The position numbers and the translations under genes were made by a program. Under the pieces are notes generated by a model, which worked only from the letters and a program-made list of their open reading frames with translations, was not told the origin of the DNA and ran no database searches. From Deltaproteobacteria bacterium (GTDB taxonomy: Bacteria; Desulfobacterota; Syntrophorhabdia; Syntrophorhabdales; Syntrophorhabdaceae), in assembly GCA_022711595.1 (NCBI GenBank), contig JAKLET010000018.1:1-64000 (forward strand): DNA of 64,000 nt, given 5' to 3'. Shown here piece after piece: positions 32,790 to 41,430 of this stretch. Positions within the stretch are counted from its first letter, which is position 1. Every line of letters starts with the position of its first letter.

Positions 32790-34799
32790 ATGACCAACAA
32801 CCCAGAGAAAGGCGGCGGACAGATCAACCCTCCCGATGGCAGCTTCCACGAGGCCCCCGATTTTAAGGTAGCCGACGCGTTTGGCGTGACCATGGCCCTG
32901 CGATTCAGGAATTTCATGATCCGCCACCTCGAGCTGCTCTTTGTTTTCCTTATTGCAGTTCTGGTATGCGCGGTCTTTTTTATCCTGCCATACAGGTTTG
33001 CCTTCCTGAACCTATTCTATCTTCCGGTCCTTCTGGCGGCATACATTCTCGGAAAGAGAAAGGCATTTTACGCATCACTGAACATCATCTTCGTCGTGGC
33101 AGTCACCGCCGCGATCAGGCCTGAATGGTTCACTGTCAGCGGAACCATGACAAGCACACTCATAATGATTATTATATGGGGCGGTTTCCTTGTTCTCACA
33201 AGCGCCGGCATCGGTTCGCTCCAGGAAAAGCTCGCAAAAGGCTTCGAAGAAACAAGGCGTCTTTATGAAGAGCTAAAAAGAAGCCGTGTTGTCGAGGAGA
33301 TGAAGGAGAAGGTTGAAAGGACACTTTACACGACGATGGATCCTGTTGTGGCTAAACTTGCCACCGAAGGGAAGCTGCGCATTGAAAAACGCGAGATCAG
33401 CATCATGTTCTGCGACCTCACCGATTTCACCGCGTATTCAGACCAGAACCCGCCTGATATAGTACTTGATGAACTGAACCGTTTCATCGGACACATCGAG
33501 CCTGTTATCGAACTTTTTCGCGGTCACATAGATAAATATATGGGTGATGGTGTAATGGTGGAATTTGGAGCTCCCATAGATTATGCCCAGCATGCGGTCA
33601 TGGCTGTTCTTGCCGCGATCAAGATGCAGGAGAAGATACGTGATATCGGGCTTCCATGGCGACTGAGGGTCGGGATCGCGACGGGTTACACCATCGTCGG
33701 CATGATGGGGGTCCACAGACAGGCATACAGCGCAATAGGTGACCGTGTCAATGTTGCCAAACGCCTTGAAGAGATATGTCAGCCTGAGAAGATCTATGTG
33801 GATGAATTTACCTACAAGCTTGTCGAACCCTTCGTGAACGTGGTCAAACTCAGGAACATGGGTTACAGCCGCCAGTCGGACAAGGCACTGCTTGAGCAGC
33901 TGCGCGTGCTCGAACAGAGGCTGGCCGAAGAAGGGGAGAGCGCTCCGCTTCTTTACCAGATGGGCAAGATACACTTCGGCCTTCATGATGCATCTGCCGC
34001 GATCTCCTGTTTTGAGCATGCCCTCGCGCTTGATCCCGAATCGACGGATATCAGGCTCTCCTACGCCGATGCGAACCTGAAAAAAGACGAGTTCGAAAAG
34101 TTCCAGCTCAAAGGCAAGCTTCACAAAATATCCGTTTATGAGGTCAGGAACATAAAAAGCCGCTGGCATGACCACAGTGTCATCCCTGTGGCTATATCGG
34201 AACAATACCTTGAAGTGGAAGCAAGTATAAAAGCGCCTTTTGACCTGATGCTCGCCGTTGAATCCCTTGACGGCTCTATCGGGCGGGGAATGCTCGTGGG
34301 CATGCTTTCGTACGTCATAGCCGATCGCCTGAAGCTGAACGAAGACCTAAAAAAGAACATACTCCAGGCCGGCTTCCTTCAAGATCTGGGCAAAGAGGCC
34401 ATACCTCATCACATCCTCAATCGTCCGGCAAGCCTCACGGAGCAGGAAATAAAATTTGTAGAAAAATATGTTCTTGAAAGTGTATCGTCCTTGAAAAGAC
34501 TGGGTTACGTGAGCGATCAGCTGCTCGAGATCGTCAAACACCACCACGAACTATGGAACGGCAACGGATACCCTGACAAACTTAAAGGGGAAGAGATCCC
34601 CATAGGCGCCCGTATAACCGCCCTTGCCGAGGCATACAGCGCAATGACATCCTGGAGACCATATCGCGGGCCTTGGGATGTCCGCCTTGCGATGAACGAG
34701 ATCCGCAAAAATACCGAAAAGGGTTTTTATGATCCCCAGGTAGTGGATGTGCTCTTCGATATTCTGAAATTCAATTCAGTACCCCAGGAAGAAAAATAA
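32790..34799 (+). CDS. Class III nucleotide cyclase fused to TPR-like linker and degenerate HD-GYP domain
   Basis: A 669-residue membrane protein. Transmembrane helices lie at about 48-68, 72-90, 95-112 and 120-145. A class III cyclase domain follows (about 195-350): metal aspartates in FCDLTDFT and KYMGDGVM (the lysine is adenine-type), and IGDRVNVAKRLE with the asparagine and arginine needed for catalysis, so activity is plausible. A TPR-like repeat (about 390-430) leads to an HD-GYP domain (about 500-660) with HHELWNGNGYP retained, but HD reads QD and the second pair reads AEAYSA, so phosphodiesterase metal sites are largely lost. Combination of cAMP-type output with an HD-GYP fold is unusual. 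Confidence 0.88.
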   Translation: MTNNPEKGGGQINPPDGSFHEAPDFKVADAFGVTMALRFRNFMIRHLELLFVFLIAVLVCAVFFILPYRFAFLNLFYLPVLLAAYILGKRKAFYASLNIIFVVAVTAAIRPEWFTVSGTMTSTLIMIIIWGGFLVLTSAGIGSLQEKLAKGFEETRRLYEELKRSRVVEEMKEKVERTLYTTMDPVVAKLATEGKLRIEKREISIMFCDLTDFTAYSDQNPPDIVLDELNRFIGHIEPVIELFRGHIDKYMGDGVMVEFGAPIDYAQHAVMAVLAAIKMQEKIRDIGLPWRLRVGIATGYTIVGMMGVHRQAYSAIGDRVNVAKRLEEICQPEKIYVDEFTYKLVEPFVNVVKLRNMGYSRQSDKALLEQLRVLEQRLAEEGESAPLLYQMGKIHFGLHDASAAISCFEHALALDPESTDIRLSYADANLKKDEFEKFQLKGKLHKISVYEVRNIKSRWHDHSVIPVAISEQYLEVEASIKAPFDLMLAVESLDGSIGRGMLVGMLSYVIADRLKLNEDLKKNILQAGFLQDLGKEAIPHHILNRPASLTEQEIKFVEKYVLESVSSLKRLGYVSDQLLEIVKHHHELWNGNGYPDKLKGEEIPIGARITALAEAYSAMTSWRPYRGPWDVRLAMNEIRKNTEKGFYDPQVVDVLFDILKFNSVPQEEK

Positions 34800-34823
34800 A
34801 GCCTGCAGGTCCCTGCTTCCAGG

Positions 34824-36647
34824 TTATTCGACAGTAACGCTCTTGGCAAGATTGCGCGGCTGATCAACATCGGTACCAAGCAGATTGGCGATATAATATG
34901 CCAGAAGCTGCAACGGCACCACATCCAGAACGGGTTGCAGCTCATAGACCGTTTCAGGAAAAACGAAAACCGTATCAACCTTTCCAGACATTTCATGCTC
35001 GTTATCATCGGTAAAAAGGAGAACCTTGCCCCTGCGCGTTATAACCTCTTCCATATTTGAACAGGTTTTCTTGTAAGTCTGGTCTCGTGGTGATACAAAA
35101 ACCACTGGCATATTTTCATCAATAAGGGCTATGGGGCCGTGCTTCATCTCTCCCGCTGCATATGCCTCTGCGTGGATGTATGAGATCTCCTTTAGTTTCA
35201 GGGCACCTTCCAGAACGGTCGGAAAATGGATGCCCCGCCCGAGGTAGAGAAAATCCTTGCAGTGCATGTTTCTCCTCGCGCATTCTTCCATTTCCGAATG
35301 AGAGTCGAGGATCGTCTGGATCTTGTGGGGGAGCTTTTTCAGTTCCCCGATATGTCTTCTCACATCCTGTGTGTCGAGAGCACCTGTGAGCTTTCCAAGA
35401 TGGAGCATGAGCATGAAAAAAACAGCGATCTGCGTTGTAAAGGCCTTTGTTGAGGCAACACCTATTTCGGGGCCCGCATGGGTATAGACAACGCTGTGTG
35501 ATTCCCTGGACAGGGTGCTGCCGAGGACATTGCAGATCGCGAGGGTGTGGACCCCTTTCTTCTTCACTTCCTTCATGGCCGCGATGGTGTCCGCTGTCTC
35601 TCCTGACTGGGACACAAGAATGATCAGGTCGTTTTCATCAAGTATCGGGTCGCGGTAACGAAACTCCGATGCTATGTCTGTTTCGACGGGTATCCTCAGG
35701 TTTGCCTCGAAGATCTGCTTGCCTATCAGGCACGCATGATATGAAGTGCCGCAGGCCACCATCCATATCTTCTTCATTTTCCCCATATCAGGAAGACTCA
35801 GTTCTTCAAAAAGTACCTCGCCCTGCTCTTCCTGGATCCTTCCAATGAGCGTGTCAGATAAAGCCCGTGGCTGCTCGAATATCTCCTTGAGCATGAAATG
35901 CCTGTAACCGCCCTTTTCCGCCATGGCACCGGTCCATTGTACGTGCTTCGTCTCCCGGGAAACCTCCGTACCGTCAATATCGGTTATTTTCAGGGTCCCG
36001 TCCCTGACAACAACAACATCGTCATCCTCGAGGAAGATGAACCTGTTCGTCCTGTTGATGATGGCAGGAGCATCGCTTGCTATCATATACTCGCCATCTC
36101 CAACTCCCACGATGAGAGGGCTCTCCTTCTTCGCCGCGATGAGGGTGTTCTCCCCTTCCCTGATGATCCCCAGGGCGTATGAGCCCTTGAGCCTTTTCAA
36201 TGACAGCCTGACAGCCTCTTCGAAACCGTTTCCTTTCCTGATATAGCTCGATACAAGGTGTGGTATCACCTCCGTGTCTGTATCCGACTGGAACGAGTTG
36301 CCCTCCTTTTTCAGCGATTCTTTCAATTCAAGGTAATTTTCGATAATACCGTTGTGTACGACAACGACATCCCCTGCCCTGTGAGGATGGGCATTCCGTT
36401 CCGACGGCACACCGTGAGTCGCCCACCTCGTGTGGGCAAGGCCCATGCGTCCCCGGAAATCATCCTCACGAATGGCGCCTTGCAGTTCGTTCACCTTTCC
36501 CTGTTTACGGGCAAGTCTGATCGGCCGCTCATTGTCCCATATGGCTATCCCTGCGGAATCATAACCTCTGTATTCCAATCTTCTCAAAGCATCTATCAGA
36601 ATATTGCATGCCTCTTCATTCCCCTGGTATCCTACAATCCCGCACAC
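34824..36647 (-). CDS. glmS: Glutamine--fructose-6-phosphate aminotransferase GlmS
   Basis: First step of UDP-GlcNAc synthesis. N-terminal Cys2 nucleophile in MCGIVGY, RLEYRGYDSAG, TRWATHG, NGIIENY (class II glutaminase), and two SIS domains with CGTSYHA, SQSGETADT and the C-terminal DVDQPRNLAKSVTVE. 607 residues, full length. It follows glmU by 2 bases, so the two UDP-GlcNAc enzymes are co-expressed. No glmS ribozyme is seen upstream. Confidence 0.97.
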   Translation of the reverse strand: MCGIVGYQGNEEACNILIDALRRLEYRGYDSAGIAIWDNERPIRLARKQGKVNELQGAIREDDFRGRMGLAHTRWATHGVPSERNAHPHRAGDVVVVHNGIIENYLELKESLKKEGNSFQSDTDTEVIPHLVSSYIRKGNGFEEAVRLSLKRLKGSYALGIIREGENTLIAAKKESPLIVGVGDGEYMIASDAPAIINRTNRFIFLEDDDVVVVRDGTLKITDIDGTEVSRETKHVQWTGAMAEKGGYRHFMLKEIFEQPRALSDTLIGRIQEEQGEVLFEELSLPDMGKMKKIWMVACGTSYHACLIGKQIFEANLRIPVETDIASEFRYRDPILDENDLIILVSQSGETADTIAAMKEVKKKGVHTLAICNVLGSTLSRESHSVVYTHAGPEIGVASTKAFTTQIAVFFMLMLHLGKLTGALDTQDVRRHIGELKKLPHKIQTILDSHSEMEECARRNMHCKDFLYLGRGIHFPTVLEGALKLKEISYIHAEAYAAGEMKHGPIALIDENMPVVFVSPRDQTYKKTCSNMEEVITRRGKVLLFTDDNEHEMSGKVDTVFVFPETVYELQPVLDVVPLQLLAYYIANLLGTDVDQPRNLAKSVTVE

Positions 36648-36649
36648 GT

Positions 36650-37996
36650 TTATTTCCTCCTGTACCCTGCAACGTTCTTCTGACGGACCCTCGATACGGC
36701 AAGACTGCCGTCCGGGATATCTCTTGTGACCGTTGTGCCCGCCCCGATCAGTACATCATTTCCCACGGTGACCGGGGCTATCAGTTCGGTGTTGCTTCCC
36801 ACGAAGACGTTATCGCCTATTAACGTTCTGTGTTTATTGACGCCGTCATAGTTACAAGTAATGGTACCGGCCCCAATGTTAACATTCTTGCCGATCGAGC
36901 AGTCGCCGATATAGGACAGATGGCTTGCCTTTGTGCCGTCATCGAGGACGGAGTTTTTCACCTCAACAAAATTACCCACCTTGACCCCTCGCCCCAGGAC
37001 GGTCTTTGCCCGCAATCTCGAAAAGGGGCCTATTTTTACATCTTCTTTGACCTCGACCCCTTCCATTGAAACGAATCCTTCAATGACAACGTTGTCGCTT
37101 ATCACGCAATTGCGTATGATCGAGCATGGGCCAACGAATACACCCTCCCCTATCGACGTTTCACCAGTGATGCTGCAATGGGAGGCAATGACGGTATCAC
37201 GACCTATCCTGACGCCCTTCTCGATACAGATGCTGTTGTCCAGGAGGGTCACGCCTTGCGCCATATGCGCTTCATTTATCATATCTCTCATCAGGATGTT
37301 GGCTTCAAGGAGGCCTTTTTGCGTGTTGATGCCAAGCACCTCTTCCGGTATCCCGTGGAAGAACCCCTTTGCGGCCTTGCCGCTGTTTCCGGCAACTTTA
37401 CAGATGTCGGTGAGATACCGTTCACCCTTGCGGTTGTCCGCCCCGATCTGTTCCAGGAGCCCCAAAGAACCAAACGGGATATAGCAGATCCCGGTATTTA
37501 TCCTTTTGATCTTCTTTTCATCCTCAGTCGCCTCCGCGTCTTCCCTGATGTCACTGATCGTGTCCCCGTCCATTAACACCCGACCGTAGCCCGAAGGGTC
37601 GTCAACATCGGTCGTCAGGAAAACGATCGACCCGGAGCGTCGGCAGAAATCCAGAAAACCGAGCAGTGTTTCAGTCTGTATGAAAGGTACATCGCCGAGC
37701 AGCACAAGTATATCATTACCGGTGAAATGATCGTCTGCGCACGAAAGGGCATGGGCCGTACCCAGCTGCTCTGTCTGCACAACGCATGTCACCCCTTTGT
37801 CTGCAAGAAAGGCTTCGACGGATTCACGCCCGTAACCCGTAACCACGAACAGATGGTCGGCCCCGATCGATGAAGCAACCTCTACTACATACCCTATCAG
37901 CGGTTTTCCCATTATCTCATGCATTACCTTGGGTTTTTTCGAGGCCATCCTCTCGCCTTTTCCGGCGGCAAGTATGACCACATCCAATCTATTCAT
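36650..37996 (-). CDS. glmU: Bifunctional UDP-N-acetylglucosamine pyrophosphorylase / GlcN-1-P acetyltransferase GlmU
   Basis: N-terminal nucleotidyltransferase with VVILAAGKGERM and KPKVMHEIMGKP, QTEQLGTAHAL, VLLGDVPF; C-terminal left-handed beta-helix of hexapeptide repeats with LSYIGDCSIGKNVNIGAGTITCNYDGVNKH in pieces. 448 residues. The ATG at 37996 is chosen because AAGGAG precedes it; an upstream ATG at 38029 would overlap tatC more. It overlaps the tatC end by 8 bases. Confidence 0.96.
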   Translation of the reverse strand: MNRLDVVILAAGKGERMASKKPKVMHEIMGKPLIGYVVEVASSIGADHLFVVTGYGRESVEAFLADKGVTCVVQTEQLGTAHALSCADDHFTGNDILVLLGDVPFIQTETLLGFLDFCRRSGSIVFLTTDVDDPSGYGRVLMDGDTISDIREDAEATEDEKKIKRINTGICYIPFGSLGLLEQIGADNRKGERYLTDICKVAGNSGKAAKGFFHGIPEEVLGINTQKGLLEANILMRDMINEAHMAQGVTLLDNSICIEKGVRIGRDTVIASHCSITGETSIGEGVFVGPCSIIRNCVISDNVVIEGFVSMEGVEVKEDVKIGPFSRLRAKTVLGRGVKVGNFVEVKNSVLDDGTKASHLSYIGDCSIGKNVNIGAGTITCNYDGVNKHRTLIGDNVFVGSNTELIAPVTVGNDVLIGAGTTVTRDIPDGSLAVSRVRQKNVAGYRRK

Positions 37997-38735
37997 GTGC
38001 CTTCTCCTTTTTCCCGAAAAATCTCGCAATGATTATGCTTAATTCATAAAGGCCCCAGAGGGGCAGCGCCACAATGATCTGGCTCACTATATCGGGCGGT
38101 GTGATTATGGCACTCAATATGAAAGCGGCAAGAACGGCATACCTGCGTTTTTTTGCGAGAAAACGGTGGTTGATGATCCCGGCTTTCGCCATGTAGAACG
38201 CGACGAGAGGGAGCTCGAAGAGGAACCCGAAAATGACCAGGAGCTTCAATGTCAGGCTTACGTAGCTTTTAAGATCCGGCATGGGTATTATGAACTCCGA
38301 GGCGTAGCTGACAAAGAAACGGTAAAGATAGGGCATCACAACATAATAGCAAAAAATTACGCCTGTAGCGAAAAAGAAGCTTCCCATAAATATCAGGGGA
38401 TAAACATACCGCTTCTCTTTTTCATAAAGACCCGGCGCGACGAACATCCATATCTCGTATATGATGACAGGGGAAGAGATGGTGATGGCGGTGATGATCC
38501 AGATCTTGAAATAGGTAAGGAAGGCCTCCGTCACCGCGGTGAATATAAAACTGCTCCCCGCGGGCATGACCTTCCTGAAAGGCTCGAGAAGGAACATGTT
38601 CACCCTTTCCTTGAAAAGATATGTCAGGGCGAAGGCAAAGCAAACGGCCAGGATGCATACGAGGAGCCTCTGCCTCAATTCCTGGAGATGTGAAACAAAC
38701 GGTTGTTTTTCGTCTGGTTGAATTTTTTTAGCCAT
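37989..38735 (-). CDS. tatC: Sec-independent (Tat) translocase subunit TatC
   Basis: About 248 residues with six transmembrane helices. HLQELRQRL is the TatC N-terminal motif, FLLEPF and EAFLTYFKIW follow, and AFILSAIITPPDIVSQI with GLYELSI closes the core. TatC binds twin-arginine signal peptides. The start codon is uncertain: ATG 38735 gives a normal N-terminus, ATG 38768 would add 11 residues; neither has a strong ribosome site. Confidence 0.95.
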   Translation of the reverse strand: MAKKIQPDEKQPFVSHLQELRQRLLVCILAVCFAFALTYLFKERVNMFLLEPFRKVMPAGSSFIFTAVTEAFLTYFKIWIITAITISSPVIIYEIWMFVAPGLYEKEKRYVYPLIFMGSFFFATGVIFCYYVVMPYLYRFFVSYASEFIIPMPDLKSYVSLTLKLLVIFGFLFELPLVAFYMAKAGIINHRFLAKKRRYAVLAAFILSAIITPPDIVSQIIVALPLWGLYELSIIIARFFGKKEKAHE

Positions 38736-38790
38736 GAAAGGCTGACATTGCGTCCTTTCCCCGCACATCCTCAGGCGGTCAGGGTGGCAA

Positions 38791-39114
38791 TTACCCCCTC
38801 AATTCTCCGTGTTCTTCTGATTTATTTTTGTCTGACGGGTCCGGGCCTTCTCCGGACATCCCATCTCCATGCTGGGGTATTTCCGTTTCACCATCGGACA
38901 TCGTTTCAGGGCTGCCTGTCTCAAGCGGGTCATTGTCGTTCCCTTTTTCCGGGGCCTCTTCCTCAAAGGTCTGTTTTACGTCGTCTGCCATCCTTTTAAA
39001 ATCACCCATGGCTTTACCCAGGGACCTTGCCAGCTCGGGTAATTTCTTTGGTCCCACCACAAGCAGGGCGACAACCATTATTAATATGAGTTCCGGAAGG
39101 CCTATGCCAAACAT
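38791..39114 (-). CDS. tatB: Tat translocase subunit TatA/TatB
   Basis: A 107-residue protein: one short N-terminal transmembrane helix (FGIGLPELILIMVVALLVVGP), the hinge and amphipathic helix KKLPELARSLGKAMGDFKRM, then an acidic, disordered tail. The GLPEL start and long tail favour TatB, but TatA and TatB cannot be separated with certainty. First gene of tatB-tatC-glmU-glmS; the 219 bases upstream separate it from the divergent superoxide reductase operon. Confidence 0.9.
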   Translation of the reverse strand: MFGIGLPELILIMVVALLVVGPKKLPELARSLGKAMGDFKRMADDVKQTFEEEAPEKGNDNDPLETGSPETMSDGETEIPQHGDGMSGEGPDPSDKNKSEEHGELRG

Positions 39115-39333
39115 TTCGCATAAAGTATCATAAAAAATGCGGTCTTAAAAGAGAATTATACCGCTCCCATCAGACCCCGGACCGAGATTTCACATGACTG
39201 AAACAATCGCCGGAATGTGGCCCTGACGTATCTTTAGGAAGACCGCTCCATTGACATCGCCGTATACCTGTATTAATCTCAAAGTACCGTTTTTTTGAAA
39301 CGAAGTTTAAATCCAAAGAAAAAGGAGGCACAT

Positions 39334-39708
39334 ATGGCGGAAAAGTTACAGATTTTCAAATGCGATATTTGCGGAAACATCGTTATAGTGCTGCACGGCG
39401 GCAAAGGTGAGCTTGTCTGTTGCAATGAACCGATGAGACTGCTTTCCGAGAACACCGTCGATGCATCCCTTGAAAAACACGTACCTGTTATCGAAAAATC
39501 TGCTGACGGCATCATCGTAAAAGTGGGAAGCGCTGCACATCCAATGGAAGAAAAACATTATATCGAGTGGATAGAGGCGACTATCGACGGGATCGTATAC
39601 CGTAAGTTCCTCTCCCCCGGGGACAAACCGGAGGCGTTCTTCCCTGTCAAGGGGAATTCGGTGACGGCCCGTGAATACTGCAACATTCACGGTCTCTGGA
39701 AGAGCTGA
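39334..39708 (+). CDS. dfx: Desulfoferrodoxin (superoxide reductase, two-iron type)
   Basis: A 124-residue protein with the N-terminal desulforedoxin-like center I (FKCDICGN ... LVCCNEPM, four cysteines) and the catalytic center [11 protein letters not shown] with glutamate and histidine, [13 protein letters not shown], and the C-terminal CNIHGLW. It reduces superoxide to peroxide without making oxygen, which fits an anaerobe. The ATG at 39334 follows AAAGGAGG. Co-transcribed with rubrerythrin 12 bases downstream. Confidence 0.96.
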   Translation: MAEKLQIFKCDICGNIVIVLHGGKGELVCCNEPMRLLSENTVDASLEKHVPVIEKSADGIIVKVGSAAHPMEEKHYIEWIEATIDGIVYRKFLSPGDKPEAFFPVKGNSVTAREYCNIHGLWKS

Positions 39709-39720
39709 CGGGAGGAAACA

Positions 39721-40296
39721 ATGAAAAGCGTTAAAGGAACAAGGACGGAGAAGAACCTTCTCGCCAGTTTTGCCGGAGAATCCCAGGCGCGCAACAGATA
39801 CACTTATTTCTCATCCCAGGCAAAGAAGGAAGGGTTCGAACAGATCTCGTTCATCTTCGCCGATACCGCGGATAATGAAAAAGAGCATGCCAAAAAGTTT
39901 TTTAAATTCCTCGAAGGAGGAGAGGTTGAGATCACGGCCTCCTATCCTGCCGGTGTCATAGGAAAGACCGCCGAAAACCTGAAGGCCGCGGCTGCAGGGG
40001 AGAACCTGGAACACACCGTCCTCTATCCCGAGGCCGCAAAAATTGCCGATGAAGAAGGTTTTGGAGAGATAGCGAAGATCTTCCGTGAGATTGCAAAGGT
40101 TGAAAAGGAACACGAGAAACGCTACCTCACCCTTCTCAAGAATGTCGAAACCGGGACCGTTTTCAAGAGGCCGGCAACGGTCAAATGGCGCTGCAGGAAT
40201 TGCGGCTATGTTCACGAGGGGCCCGAGGCACCCTCTGAATGTCCTGCCTGTGCACATCCTCAGGCATATTACGAAATCCTCGCTGAAAACTATTGA
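39721..40296 (+). CDS. rbr: Rubrerythrin
   Basis: A 191-residue non-haem diiron peroxidase. The ferritin-like domain has the ligands in FAGESQARNRYTYF, DNEKEHAKKFF, LYPEAAKIADEEGF and KVEKEHEKRY; the C-terminal rubredoxin domain has WRCRNCGYVHEG and CPACAHPQAYY. It removes the peroxide made by superoxide reductase. A strong terminator follows. Confidence 0.97.
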   Translation: MKSVKGTRTEKNLLASFAGESQARNRYTYFSSQAKKEGFEQISFIFADTADNEKEHAKKFFKFLEGGEVEITASYPAGVIGKTAENLKAAAAGENLEHTVLYPEAAKIADEEGFGEIAKIFREIAKVEKEHEKRYLTLLKNVETGTVFKRPATVKWRCRNCGYVHEGPEAPSECPACAHPQAYYEILAENY

Positions 40297-40304
40297 TCTC
40301 AAAA

Positions 40305-40348
40305 GGCGCGGAGGAAGAAAAGGGGCATTGCCGGCCTTCCTCCGCGCC
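40305..40348 (+). terminator. Terminator after dfx-rbr
   Basis: Perfect 13-base stem GGCGCGGAGGAAG (40305-40317) with its complement at 40336-40348, followed by TTATTC. Starts 8 bases after the rubrerythrin stop. Confidence 0.85.
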
Positions 40349-40447
40349 TTATTCAAATTGTCTTTGTTTTTCCTTGACATGCATGATTTTCATCTGGTAC
40401 TTTTCTTTGCATCGCAAGAAAATAAAAGTAATTAAAAAGGTTTGTCC

Positions 40448-41263
40448 ATGAAAATAGCCGGAATTCAATTCGCTTGCACAAGGGACACTGAAAAGAACGT
40501 CAACAATGCCCTCAAACTTCTCGGGGTCGCACTCGGCGAAGGCGCGAAGATCATCTGCTTTCAGGAGCTTTTCAGCCATTACTGGTTCCCGAAGGATCGT
40601 GACGAAGCCGTTTTTTCGCTGGCCGAAAAAGAAGACGGCAATACGGTAAGCCGCTTCAAATCGCAGATAAAGGGCACCGACACCGTGATCATCCTGCCTA
40701 TGTTCGAAAAAAGCAAAGACAATTATTACAACTCCTCTATCGTTATACAGGGGGAGACAACCCTCGGTATTTACCGCAAGATCCACGTCACCGACATCCC
40801 TTTATGGGAAGAAAAATTCTATTTTTCCGAAGGCAACTCGGGACTTCCCGTTTTCGAAACTCCGCACGGGAAGTTCGGGATACAAACATCCTGGGACAAC
40901 TTTTTTCAGGAAGGGTCGAGAATGCTGGCACTGAAAGGTGCAGACATCATCTTTGCCCCCACCTCTTGCGCTTTCAAATCCCAGCACATATGGCAAACGG
41001 TCATTTCCGGCAATGCCATTACCAACGGCGTCTATGTTATGCGGGTAAACCGTGCAGGTAGTGAGGAAAACCAGGATTTTTACGGAATGAGTTTTTGCGT
41101 TAATCCTGAGGGTGAGCTTATAGGCGGACCGACCGGTAGGGCCGACAGCGTCCTTCTGGCCGAGATCGATCTCAATCAATTAAAACTGATCCGGAGGGAA
41201 TGGCCCATTCTTAAAGAGAGAAAACCATCATTATACAGTGATGTCCTGGGAGCGTTTCCATGA
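40448..41263 (+). CDS. Nitrilase-superfamily protein with catalytic Cys replaced by Ser
   Basis: A 271-residue carbon-nitrogen hydrolase fold close to N-carbamoylputrescine amidase: ICFQELFSHYWFP with the catalytic glutamate, YRKIHV with the lysine, and GIQTSWDNFFQEG where family members have GICWDxxFPE. Codon TCC encodes serine at the nucleophile position, so normal amidase chemistry is not expected. The rest of the domain is intact, and the C-terminus keeps the LKERKPSLY tail. Possible roles are a binding protein, a weak esterase or a recently inactivated enzyme. The start is ATG 40448. The stop overlaps the next small gene (ATGA). Confidence 0.9.
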   Translation: MKIAGIQFACTRDTEKNVNNALKLLGVALGEGAKIICFQELFSHYWFPKDRDEAVFSLAEKEDGNTVSRFKSQIKGTDTVIILPMFEKSKDNYYNSSIVIQGETTLGIYRKIHVTDIPLWEEKFYFSEGNSGLPVFETPHGKFGIQTSWDNFFQEGSRMLALKGADIIFAPTSCAFKSQHIWQTVISGNAITNGVYVMRVNRAGSEENQDFYGMSFCVNPEGELIGGPTGRADSVLLAEIDLNQLKLIRREWPILKERKPSLYSDVLGAFP

Positions 41264-41430
41264 TAGATGAACCATCTCTTTGTGTTGTATGCGCCTGGCG
41301 GAAAGACTGTAAAAAAAAGTTCCTTCATGGCAAGGAAGTGACCCTGCGATGCTCCGACTTCACCAAAGATGCTCTGATCAAAAAGGATAAGGCCGATGCT
41401 GAGAAAGATAGTAACAAAGATAATTCATGA
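41260..41430 (+). CDS. Small cysteine-containing protein (56 aa), unknown function
   Basis: A 56-residue ORF beginning MIDEPSLCVVCAWRKDCKKKF and ending in a very hydrophilic lysine/aspartate tail. Four cysteines in the pattern CxxCx6C and LRCSDF suggest a small zinc or iron-sulfur knuckle. It starts with an ATGA overlap at the nitrilase-like stop and runs 35 bases into argS in another frame, so all three are probably one transcript. I recall similar short proteins in related anaerobes but give no function. Confidence 0.7.
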   Translation: MIDEPSLCVVCAWRKDCKKKFLHGKEVTLRCSDFTKDALIKKDKADAEKDSNKDNS

